From: Setoptus koraiensis
Lineage: Eukaryota; Arthropoda
Assembly (NCBI GenBank): GCA_048013815.1
Contig: CM106585.1
Coordinates: forward strand, 17,732,001 to 17,796,000
DNA: 64,000 nucleotides
Direction of reading: 5' to 3'
Position 1 is the stretch's first letter. Each line of letters opens with the position of its first letter. This document shows positions 40,857 through 50,800 of the stretch, piece by piece. The notes below the pieces were generated by a model that had not been told where the DNA came from, searched no databases, and was given only the letters and a program-made list of their open reading frames with translations. A program made the position numbers and the translations under genes.

Positions 40857-41078
40857 ATGGATGAAAAATTGTTAGAAGCAGTGTATTTAAGTTTATTCGG
40901 GGGCGTATCAGCACTTTTCTTCATATTGGCGAGCCGTTTCGCTGCTAGATTCGGTAAGGATAAGATTTCCGAAGGTATATATAGAAAATATTCTGTTACG
41001 CCTCAAGAAGCCAATCTGATTCTAGATACGCCTGTAAAAGAGTCAGCCGTGACAAATGCTACCAAAACGAAAGACTAG
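40857..41078 (+). CDS. Small single-pass membrane protein, 73 aa (orphan)
   Basis: One membrane segment (AVYLSLFGGVSALFFILASRFAA) near the N-terminus, then a polar tail of about 45 residues (KDKISEGIYRKYSVTPQEAN). There is an ATG start, a stop, and an AATAAA at about 41164. Short, but its composition is protein-like and its position fits the divergent pairing of the region. Confidence 0.55.
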   Translation: MDEKLLEAVYLSLFGGVSALFFILASRFAARFGKDKISEGIYRKYSVTPQEANLILDTPVKESAVTNATKTKD

Positions 41079-41371
41079 TTAAAGAGTTGGACGTTTGAAA
41101 AAAAAAAGGTTCTCTCCTGCAAATGATGGAAAGAGGGATCAAGACAATTATAGCAATGGTGCACAATAAAATTAGTTGACTGGAAAAATCGGACACAATA
41201 CTATTTGTGCAGTTAGTTTGCAATCGGTGTTTTTAATCCATACAACATATGTTCTGATGATCATTTGAATTATCCTTCGAATCTTTTAATTGTCATCTTT
41301 TCACTGTCGATAGACATTGGTCTCTGGTGCTGGTGATGGCCATTAGGCTAAATATATAATGGCCTAAAATT
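41079..41371. other. Convergent spacer
   Basis: About 290 bp between convergent stops. It carries AATAAA near 41164 for the plus-strand gene; nothing else is seen. Confidence 0.35.
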
Positions 41372-41620
41372 TTATATCTTAGGTTTTGAGTAAGCTCTAT
41401 AGATGATCATGGCCGTCATGACAGCGATTCCAACTGTTGCCATTGTTGTCAGAACTCCTTCCAATGTCACACCGTTGTTGTTATATCGTCTATTGTAGCG
41501 TCGACGTGCTCTAGGCTCGTCCATTTCGGCGCCCATCTGTTCCAACTCCTGCTCCAGTTCTCGATCGAAATCGTCGTCGCGTATCGCTCTACGGCCCCTA
41601 CTTTTCGACTTCTCTGCCAT
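41372..41620 (-). CDS. Small tail-anchored membrane protein, 82 aa (orphan)
   Basis: Starts MAEKSKSRGRR. A strongly charged N-terminal half includes an acidic helix (DFDRELEQELEQMGAEMDE) followed by RARRRYNRRYNN. One membrane segment lies close to the C-terminus (GVLTTMATVGIAVMTAMIIY) with a five-residue basic end. This is the layout of a tail-anchored protein of an internal or outer mitochondrial membrane. No family recognised. Confidence 0.6.
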   Translation of the reverse strand: MAEKSKSRGRRAIRDDDFDRELEQELEQMGAEMDEPRARRRYNRRYNNNGVTLEGVLTTMATVGIAVMTAMIIYRAYSKPKI

Positions 41621-42247
41621 GATTATTGGGCGTGTCAAGTGGTCTAATTTAGGTTAATCTATTGGATCCAACTAGGTGAGAGTCGGCAGAAATAGATTCC
41701 TCTTTTTCAGTATGTGTTGGTGCCCAAAAAACAACTCGACGCTTGCAATTGGATGAAATTGAAACGAGTTGTAGATGATGTTGACTATAGCAGCGAAATC
41801 AGTGCTAGGTCTACTGTGCTCTCGTGTGGAAACAAATCAGTCAATTCGTTCATTTGATTTGTGTTTGTAGTTTGCGACAAGTTAGACTTTGTCGAAAAAT
41901 GATTGTATGCGAGCCCAATCACGTGACACACTCCGAGTGCTTCAATTGATCACAATCAACAAAGGTCTTGACCAGTGCCTATCAGAGGCATATTCATGTT
42001 TGTGCTGGCTGTTATTGATGTAACTAGGATGCGAGTACGGAAGATTGGAAATCGGATCTGAAATTCACTACTTTCCGACATTTTTCAATCAAATGGTGAT
42101 TTCCGATGGATGCGTGAAAGGTTTCATCAATTGATCTCTGCATCTCAGTCAAATATGGCTCGGCGAGTGGCTATAACTTGAACAGTATGCAGACCTCAAT
42201 CTATTGTTTGACAATATCAATGATTAAGGTTACTACAAAAAAAAAAA
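41621..42247. other. Divergent spacer
   Basis: About 630 bp between opposite starts. No recognised box; an A-run directly precedes the kinase ATG. Confidence 0.3.
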
Positions 42248-44197
42248 ATGAGTGACACTCTGGACTCAAAATCTAGGGCATTGGTTAGGACGTATGATTT
42301 TGCAAAAGATGGTTATGAAGTGTTTGAGGAGATAAATAGTGGCTCTTTTGCTAGAGTTTATCGTGGCTTACATAAGAAAAAAGAGCAAGTAGCTATAAAG
42401 ATAATGGATCTCACCAAAACAACTAAAAATTTTCGCACCAAGTTATTGCCGATGGAATTGATAGCATTGAGAACATTATCTCACCCTTATATTATAAAAC
42501 TTTTAGACATCTACTATCATAATTCAAAAATTTACATTTTTATGGAGCTGGCTGACAATGGCAATCTAATTGAGTATGTCCTGAAATATGGCGCTGTTGC
42601 TGAGACGAAGGCACGCCTTTGGTTTGCGCAAATATGTAGCGCTGTAATTTACATGCAAAATAGCTGCTTGTTGGCTCATAGGGATCTCAAATGCGACAAT
42701 GTTTTGTTGCATCAGGACTCGGCCAGACTAACTGATTTTAGTTTAGTTTGTCGAGTGCGTCACACAACGATTCAAGTCATGATGCCCGAAAATCCTCTAG
42801 TTATAAATCCGAATTCAAAATCAAATATAAGCACTCGTCAAGTGCAAAGATTGGCCACCACTTTTTGTGGTTCGCCGGCCTATGTCGCGCCAGAAATTCT
42901 ATTATCTAGACCCTATGATCCATTTATTGCTGATTGTTGGAGTTTGGGTATAATTTTGTATGTTATGTTAAATAATGCCCTGCCTTTCGATGATTCTGAC
43001 TTACCCGCCATGATTGCGAATCAATTGCGCAACAAGTGGTCATTCAATAATCGTGTACAGCCATATCCAAGTTCTAGCTCGCGTCAATTGATTAGGGCCA
43101 TGCTGCAACCGAAACCGTCGCAACGATACGGTATCGAGAAAATAATGAATCATCCGTGGCTAAGGGCGCAGATGCGAGAGGTACAAGCCTTTGTAGCGGC
43201 TCAAGAGCAAGAACAGCAACAACAAATAGAACAGCAACAGCAACAATTACAAGAGCAACAGCAGCAGCAACAACTATCAGAACAGCAGCAACAAGCTAAT
43301 GTTGCAGCAACAACAGCACCGGCGACAACAGCGCCGGCGACAACAGCGCCGGCGACAACAGCGCCGGCGACAACAGCGCCGGCGACAACAGCACCGGCGA
43401 CAACAGCACCGGCGACAACAGCGCCGGCGACAACAGCACCGGCCACAACAGCACCGGCCACAGCAGTACCGGCCACAGCAGTACCGGCCACAGCAGTACC
43501 GGAGGTAGCAGCACCGGAGGTAGCGGTACCGGTAACACCAGCAACTGCGGATATTTCACAACGATCGCCGGTTAGCCCGACATCTGCGAATAACATTCCA
43601 GTGGCTTCAGGTGCAACCCAGGGAAAGGCGCGAACAAGCCGGAAGTATGCGGCAGAAAAAACGCCAGATCGAGCTAGCGCATCACCGGCGGCTGCAGGGC
43701 CGAAAGGTTCTAGAGTCGTTGCAAAAACGCCGGATCGAGCTAGCGCTTCACCAACAGTTGGGGCGAAACATAAGGCGCGTTCGCAGAGATCCTCTGCAAA
43801 CTTGAAAAAAGTCAATCAACAACAGCCAATAAATAGTCCCGCTGGCGCTCCACCGGGTACGAGGGTGTCGAAGAGCCAACGGAAAAAGCAACAAGCTTCG
43901 GCAAACAAAGAAAAGCGAGAAAAAACACCCCAGAAAGACGGCAGGAGTATTAAGACTGCAGCAACAAGTCCAAAGCAGCATGGCGGTAGCGTCTCTCCGT
44001 CAGCAAATAGCAAAAAGCTAGAGCCAAAGAAAAGTGACTCGCCGCTACCCGTTGCTCCACAAGTATCCAAAGCAAGTGTTGATGTAGTAACTAGTTTGAA
44101 GTCTCGCAGCAGCTTCCAGTCACCCTCACCAGGTAGCGCAACATCACACGCATCGGATGATCCACTCAACTACACTAATCAGGACAAGAAACAATGA
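42248..44197 (+). CDS. TSSK-like kinase with a polyGln and ATTAP-repeat tail, DFS instead of DFG
   Basis: 649 aa. The kinase domain is at about 25-310: G-loop INSGSFARVY, VAIKI, AHRDLKCDN, then DFS where DFG is normal, a long activation segment, TTFCGSPAYVAPE, and ADCWSLG. The metal-binding Asp is kept, so activity is possible. The activation segment carries about 20-25 extra residues. The tail has a Gln-rich stretch, then about 15 copies of a 5-residue unit (ATTAP, drifting to ATAVP), then a basic Ser/Pro/Lys region with two copies of KTPDRASASP. Known TSSKs lack such a tail. It is convergent with another TSSK-like gene at 44494. Confidence 0.86.
   Translation: MSDTLDSKSRALVRTYDFAKDGYEVFEEINSGSFARVYRGLHKKKEQVAIKIMDLTKTTKNFRTKLLPMELIALRTLSHPYIIKLLDIYYHNSKIYIFMELADNGNLIEYVLKYGAVAETKARLWFAQICSAVIYMQNSCLLAHRDLKCDNVLLHQDSARLTDFSLVCRVRHTTIQVMMPENPLVINPNSKSNISTRQVQRLATTFCGSPAYVAPEILLSRPYDPFIADCWSLGIILYVMLNNALPFDDSDLPAMIANQLRNKWSFNNRVQPYPSSSSRQLIRAMLQPKPSQRYGIEKIMNHPWLRAQMREVQAFVAAQEQEQQQQIEQQQQQLQEQQQQQQLSEQQQQANVAATTAPATTAPATTAPATTAPATTAPATTAPATTAPATTAPATTAPATTAPATAVPATAVPATAVPEVAAPEVAVPVTPATADISQRSPVSPTSANNIPVASGATQGKARTSRKYAAEKTPDRASASPAAAGPKGSRVVAKTPDRASASPTVGAKHKARSQRSSANLKKVNQQQPINSPAGAPPGTRVSKSQRKKQQASANKEKREKTPQKDGRSIKTAATSPKQHGGSVSPSANSKKLEPKKSDSPLPVAPQVSKASVDVVTSLKSRSSFQSPSPGSATSHASDDPLNYTNQDKKQ
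43300..43510. repeat. 15-bp coding minisatellite in the kinase gene
   Basis: Consecutive copies of a 15-bp unit of the form ACAACAGCGCCGGCG encode ATTAP. The right-hand copies diverge to ACAGCAGTACCGGCC (ATAVP), so amplification was more recent on the left. Repeat number is likely to vary between individuals. Confidence 0.85.
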
Positions 44198-44493
44198 TTA
44201 AGGAAATATCAAATAAACAGCACTTTTAAGTCGATTTTAGTTTTTTCCAGATATATGGGCTCTGACATTGACAAAAGAATATCTCCATCATACTGTTAGT
44301 GTTTTATCTGGTACCAAAAGAATTTTCATTCAAAACAGATTTCGTTGATTCCTAATCAAAACAATTGAGGTCGATCTGCAGTTCCCCCGATGAACATTTT
44401 CACTTGCTGCACCTACCTCAATCTCAGCATATCGGCAATAATACATATGTACAATCCATAATTAATGAGGTAACAATAATAATTGATTGTTTG
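44198..44493. other. Convergent spacer between two kinases
   Basis: 296 bp. AATAAA at about 44210 serves the plus-strand kinase. Nothing else is seen. Confidence 0.4.
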
Positions 44494-45537
44494 TCAATCG
44501 TTTTCGGTGCCACCTTTATCCAATGCAGCGTTATTATTTATACTGTTTGCATCTATTGCGTCCTCATTCGCTCGATCCATTGACGTGGTTGGTGGTGACG
44601 GAATAGATGATGTTGGAATAGAAGAAGACGATGGTGTTTCTACTTGTGGTACATTGATCTCTTGACCTAAACACCAATTGTGTCGCATTACATCCTCCAT
44701 CGAGGGCCGTCTAGATTCATCTGGCTCAAACATTCTATGTATGAGATCTTTGGCGGATGTGCTAACTTCAAATTCTTTGTCCTCTCTATATTTGTAAATG
44801 CCCAGCAATTGTGTCTGGAGCATTCGTTTTATGTCTCTGAATTTGAATGGGAATTTATTGTTTAACATACCATACAAGACAACACCCATGGCCCAAACAT
44901 CTGATTTGAACGGATTGTAGGGCTTCTTTTCCAGTATTTGAGGCGAATAATAGGGCAACGTACCGCAGAATGTTTCGCTCAAATTGAGCCTGCCAGTTTC
45001 GGCGTCGTAAGCTATTCTAGCGAAGCCAAAATCGGTTAATTTGGCTTGGTTTTGAGTATCTAACAGTATATTGTCTACTTTAATATCCCTGTGGGCAATA
45101 CCGAATCTACTATGACAATAATCTAAGGCACTACCAACCTGACAAAACCAAATTCTAGCTTGTGACTCTTGGAGGGCGTCGTGCTTTTTTATATAATCTC
45201 CTATGGTGCCATTAGGTGCAAATTCCATAAATATAAATATCTTGCCGGCCATTCGAAATATATCAAAGATCCTAATAACATTCGGATGTCGAACTTGTAT
45301 GAGTACGCTGAGCTCACGAGGTAGAAATTTCTGCTTGAATTTCTCGCCACATTTTTCTAGATCCATCAATTTTACAGCAGCGGCCGATTCAACGCCTCCT
45401 CGCACTTTCGTGCATAGATTCACCGTGCCAAAGGCCCCAGAGGCAAGCCTTTTGTAGATTGTGTAACCTTTTTTCTTGAGTACAGCCAATGTTCTCGGGT
45501 CTAGTTGGTCACTTGGATCAAAGGTTGGTTTTCCCAT
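44494..45537 (-). CDS. TSSK-like Ser/Thr kinase
   Basis: 347 aa, close to the size of vertebrate TSSK1/2. The kinase domain fills about residues 25-290: G-loop LASGAFGTVN, AAVKL, FGIAHRDIKVDN, DFG, ETFCGTLPYYSPQ, KSDVWAMGVVLY. All catalytic residues are present; the usual APE is SPQ, so the structural Glu is Gln. A short Ser/Pro/Thr-rich tail follows. Probably acts in sperm development like other TSSKs. Single exon, ATG start, with an in-frame acidic end. Convergent with the 42248 kinase and head-to-head with 46223. Confidence 0.87.
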   Translation of the reverse strand: MGKPTFDPSDQLDPRTLAVLKKKGYTIYKRLASGAFGTVNLCTKVRGGVESAAAVKLMDLEKCGEKFKQKFLPRELSVLIQVRHPNVIRIFDIFRMAGKIFIFMEFAPNGTIGDYIKKHDALQESQARIWFCQVGSALDYCHSRFGIAHRDIKVDNILLDTQNQAKLTDFGFARIAYDAETGRLNLSETFCGTLPYYSPQILEKKPYNPFKSDVWAMGVVLYGMLNNKFPFKFRDIKRMLQTQLLGIYKYREDKEFEVSTSAKDLIHRMFEPDESRRPSMEDVMRHNWCLGQEINVPQVETPSSSSIPTSSIPSPPTTSMDRANEDAIDANSINNNAALDKGGTEND

Positions 45538-46222
45538 TTTATTCTAATGTCGCTACTAGTGCCCTCCACAAATAAGCCACCGTTAACCATACAAGCCATC
45601 TATTGATTCTAGCCAACAGTTTGGGGACATCAAGTAATGATGAATCACTAAGAATTTGGAGCAATAATTTTTACTTAGGAACAACAAAACTAGAGATCTT
45701 AATTTATGACCTGTCAGCGCGATAATAACAGAAATATTTCACGTGGCGATTCCGATCACAAACTGAAAATAATTTTTTCGGCCGCGTGAACTACAACTGA
45801 TCAATCACCTGCTAACGGATCAAAGATAGCTAGCGAAAATTTCAATAATAAGAGAACAAAGCCGATATAATCGACGACATGACCAGTCCCTGAAAAGATA
45901 ATTTGGATACCAAAATTGGTCAAATATCGGCGCAGTTCTCTATTGATCGAGACTAGATTGTAGAATTGAATTTCGTTGATCTATGTTCTCTCAAACAAAC
46001 TTTAATTTACACTCAAAGAGTATCAAGGTGAACGCTGAATTGGATCCTGACTATTCCATGGTTCTAACACCAGTGGTGTGATATATTTGTTTCAGCGAAT
46101 GAGAAAAATCATAAAGGAAGAATCAACAATTGTGAGAATCGGATGACTCAAGCAGCTGGCGCTAATTGCTTTTGTGACCCACCAAATCACCTAGTCAGCA
46201 ACCAACAAAAAACGACAAGTCT
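45538..46222. other. Divergent spacer
   Basis: About 690 bp between opposite starts. No recognised promoter element. Confidence 0.3.
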
Positions 46223-46680
46223 ATGAGTACCAAAGCAAATAGTTATAAATATCAAGCAACAAAGCAGCCCTTCTCCGCTAAAAGCATTATAAATAATACT
46301 TATGATCATGAACGGCACGATGAACCGACATACATTAGGTTATTTCCTAAATTCGTCGCCTCAGTTTATACAAAACAACCACAATATGTGCCAGAAAATT
46401 ACATCCCGACAGTTCAACAAACACAGCCGCAGGCATTCAGAACTGTGGTCGAGAAAGGTGCCCACGGTGAGATGGATAGAGTTTCGGCGATACCGTCAGA
46501 TTTTGAGCATATATTCCACTTTAGCGACGCAGAGTAAGTTTTCCCTTCTTTTAATCTAATTTACATCTCGCTAACACTGACACACAATTAATCCTTCATG
46601 AAATTATGTTCAGTAGTTACTAATAATTGCAATATCTCTCAAAAAACAGGGGCCTTCACAACGTCCATCCCAAAAAGTAG
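46223..46680 (+). CDS. Small soluble protein, two exons (orphan)
   Basis: Exon 1 is 46223-46533, intron 46534-46649 (116 bp, GTAAGT...ACAG), exon 2 is 46650-46680. Exon 1 read alone stops inside the donor (GAG TAA). Splicing restores Glu and adds GLHNVHPKK before a TAG. The protein is 113 aa, soluble, and rich in Tyr, Pro, Gln and Lys (YKYQATKQPFSAKS, PKFVASVYTKQPQYVPENY). The scattered aromatic/Pro/Lys composition resembles microtubule-inner-protein and other axonemal small proteins, but I cannot place it in a family. Confidence 0.66.
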
Positions 46681-46872
46681 TGGTAATGTTCTGTTGACAT
46701 GATTTCAATGCTTTCACAGTAAACAAATTGTACCTAGAAGAACAAATCGACAATTGCCACTCATAAATTTGAAGAGATCGGTCTGAAATTAGTCAAGCAA
46801 TTTCAGAGAAATTAGATTGATATTGGAATTAAAAAAATTGGTGCACTTTTTGAATGCATTGCTCTCTTTCTA

Positions 46873-47806
46873 TTATTGATTGCCTTCCGTCCGAGGCAAC
46901 TTTGGAGTGCCGGTAATATTATTTGTTTTTTTGTAACTTTTCGCCGAATCTTTTGTGTTTTTTGCTGCTTCGTGATTTTCTGAAAATTCATTGCTCGCAT
47001 CTTCCGCCGTTGATGATTGAGGCGATAAGCGACCCGTAACTATTGTCGCTGGCGTAACAAACTGCTTGAAGATTGCTCTAGGTCTCTTGACGATCCTTCG
47101 TATGATTGGCTTGTCTTCTGGAATCGTTTTCGCTATAACCTCGAAAAGGGCAGAATCTTTTATTGTTGCCGGTCTATTTCCGAAGCCCAGTGTAGCAGGT
47201 GATACAACGTCGCTAGATTTGAAAACTTGTCCAGCAATCTTGGGCGAATGACTTGATTTTCTATTAGATGATGATGATTTTGGTTTGATTACCACAGCCG
47301 GATCGGATTCAAGAATTATTGGTGTGTCAGGTAGGCGACTAGCTCTTCTCAGTTCATAGAATAAAAGGCCAGAGAAGCCAACCAGAGCTCCGGCCATTAG
47401 ATAACCACCTTGGTATGATCCAGTTACATCGTGTATCTTTCCGATAATAGGCATACCAAAGATTGTGCCCACACCAGTCAGACTCAGCATCATTCCATAA
47501 AGTCCAATTAATGAGTCGGGACTAAACAAGTCCTGCAATATGATTGGTTCTAAAATGGTGGTTGTTCCTGAGACAAAACCAAAGAGGAACATGTAAAGAG
47601 CCATGACTAGATAATCTGTGGAGAAAGCGGTACAAATTGTTAGTAATCCAGCTAGGACCGTTGTTGTAGCATAGACATGCGATCTGAAATTCTTTGCAAT
47701 ATAATTGGCCACAAATCCTGTAGCAAGTCGGCCCAAAAATTCAGCCAGGGCATTTATGGCGATCAACCATGAGGCGCCTTGGCCATCTGTAACTTTGTCG
47801 TACAAA
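46873..47806 (-). CDS. SLC16/MCT-type major-facilitator transporter, C-terminal half only (5' exons beyond the AT block)
   Basis: The exon begins at 47806 after an AAAG acceptor and codes for membrane segments 7-12 of a monocarboxylate-transporter-like protein: ASWLIAINALAEFLGRLATG (TM7-8 motif), FGFVSGTTTILEPI, and GTIFGMPIIGKIHDVTGSYQ, which is typical of the MCT C-domain. A long basic Ser-rich cytoplasmic tail follows (SSSNRKSSHSPK). No ATG begins the frame, and the first six segments are missing, so they must lie beyond the AT-only block. If so, that block is intron. MCTs carry lactate and pyruvate with protons across the plasma membrane. The substrate here is inferred from the family. 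Confidence 0.75.
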
Positions 47807-47810
47807 CTTT

Positions 47811-50800
47811 ATTTTTTTTTTTTTTATTAATATATATTTTTTTATATACTTTTTTTAATATTTAATAATATATTTATAAATTTTTTATTTTTATTTTTAA
47901 TATTTTATTAAATAATTTAATTAATATTTTTTATTTATTTTTATTTTTTTATTATTTATTATTTTATTAAATCATTCTAATATATATATTAATTAATTTT
48001 TATAATATAATTTTTTTATTTTTATTAATTTTTTATTTTAATTATTAAATTTTTTTTTTTATTTTTATTATATTTATATATTTATTATTATATATTTTAT
48101 ATAATTTTTATTTTTAATATTTATATTTTTTATTTTTTTTTATATTATTATTATTATATAATATTTATTTTATTAATTTTTATTTATTTATTATATTTAT
48201 TTATTATTTATATATTTTTTTATTTATTTATTATAATTTTTAATTTTTTAATATTATTTTTTATAATTAATTTTTATATTTTTTATTTTATTTTTATTTT
48301 TTTTATTTTTATATATTTATTTTTATTATTTTATTTTTATTTTTATTTATTATATTATTATTTTTTATTATTTTATTATATTATTTTATATTTTATTTTA
48401 TTTTATATTTTTAATATTTTTATTTTATTTATTATATTATTTTTATTATTTTTTATTTATTAATTTATTTTATTTATTTTTATATTTTATTATTTTATAT
48501 TTTTTATTTTTTTTATTTATTTAATTTATTTTATTTTTATTATATTTTATTTTATTTTATTATTTTTTTTTAATTTATTATTTTTATTATTTATTTTATA
48601 TTATTTATTATTTTTATATTTTTTATTTATTTTTATTAATTTATTTTTATTTTATTATTTTATAATTTATATTTATTTTTTATTTTATTATTTATATTTA
48701 TTTTTTTATTTTTTATTTATATTTTATTTATAATATTATTTATATTTTATTTTTTATTATATTTTTTATTATATTTTTTATTTTTATATTTTTTTTTATT
48801 TTATTATTTTTTTTTATTTATTTTTTATTTATTATTTATATATTATTTTTTATTATTTATTTATTTTATTTTATATATATTTTATTATTATTTTTTTTAT
48901 ATTTATATTTTTATATTATATTTTTTTTAAATTATTTTTATTTTATTTATTATATTTATTTTTTTTTATATTAATTTATTTTATTATTTTAATTTTATTT
49001 ATTTTTATTTTTTTATTATTTTATTTATATTATATATTTTATTTTTTTATTTATATTTATTTTATTTAATTTTTTATAATTTTATTTATTTATATAATTT
49101 TTTTATTTTATTTTTATATAATTTTATTTTTTTTTTTATTTTAATTTTTTATTTATTATTTTATATTTTTTATATTATTATTTTTATTTTATTATTTTTT
49201 TATATTTATTATTGTTTTTTTTTATTTATAATTTTTATTTATATTATTTTATATTATTTATATTTTTATTTTTTATTATTATTTTTAATTTATTTTATTT
49301 TATTATTTTTTATTTTTATTTAATTATTTATTTATTTTATATTATTATTTTATTTAATTTATTTTATATATATTTTATTTTTATTATATTATTTTATTAT
49401 TATATATTTATATTTATATTTTTATTTTATTTACTTTTTATTTATTTTATAATTTTTTATTTTATATATTATTTATTTTTTATTTTTTATTTTTTTTTAT
49501 ATATTTTTTATATATTTATTTTATATTTTTTATTTATTATATTATTTTTATTATTTTTTATATATTTATTATTATTTATAATTTATTTTTATTTAATTTT
49601 ATTTTTTATTTTTTTTATTTATATTTATTTTTTTTTATATTTATATTTTTTTAATTATTATTTATTTTATATTTTTATTTTTTTATATTTTTATTTTATA
49701 TTTATTTATTTTAATTTTTATAATTTTTATTTTTTATTTATTTTTATATATTTTATATTTATAATATTTATTTTATTATTTTTTTTTTTTTTTTATTTAA
49801 ATTATTATTATTTTTTATTATATTATTTATATTTTTTATTTATTTTATTTATATTTTATTATATATTTTATATTTTTATATTATTTATTTTTATTTTTAT
49901 TTTTATTATTTATTTTTATTCTTATTTCTATTTTTATTTTTATTTGGTTTTTATTTTTTTATTTTTTTTTTTAATTTTTATTTTTATTTTTTTATTTTTA
50001 ATTTTTATTTTTTATTTATTATTTATATTAAATATTTTATATTATATTTATTTTTAATTTTATTTTTATTTTTATTATTTTATATTTATTTATATATATT
50101 TTATATATTATTTATATTTTATTTATTTTATTATTTTTTATATTTATTATTATTATAATTTTTTTATATTTATTATATATATTATTTTTTATTTATTATT
50201 TAATATTTTATATTTTATTATTTTATATTAATAAATTTATTTTAATTATTTTATTATTTAATTTTTTATATTATTATTTTATATATTAATTTTATTATTT
50301 ATTATTTTTTTTATTATTTTTATTAATATTATTTATTATATAATATTTTATTTTATATTTTTATATAATATTTTTATTATTTATTATTTTATTTTATTTA
50401 TAATATTTATTTATTATTTTATTATAATATTTATTAATTTATTTATTTTTTATTTATTTATTTATATTATATTATAATTTTATTTATTATTTTAAATTTT
50501 TTTATATTTTTTTATTAATATTTTTTATATATTTATTAATTTATTAATTATTATATTTTTATTATTTTATTTATTTAATTTTTATATTTATATTTATTTT
50601 ATTTTATATTTATTTTATAATTATTTTTTTATTTATTTTATTTATTTTATTATTTTTTAATATAAATTTTTATATAATTATTATTTATAATTATTATTTA
50701 TTATATTTTTATTAATATTTATTTATTTTATTTATAATTATTTATTATTTAATTTTATTATTATAATTTTTATATTTTAATTTTTTTATTATAATTATAT

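Noticed and set aside
43201-43815. 204-codon antisense ORF (Val/Ala/Gly and Cys runs)
   Set aside because: It is the shadow of the repeat-bearing kinase tail on the other strand.
49212-50057. 281-codon ORF of F, I, Y and L in the AT block
   Set aside because: A T/A-only strand that is T-rich rarely makes stops in some frames, so long ORFs appear by composition alone.
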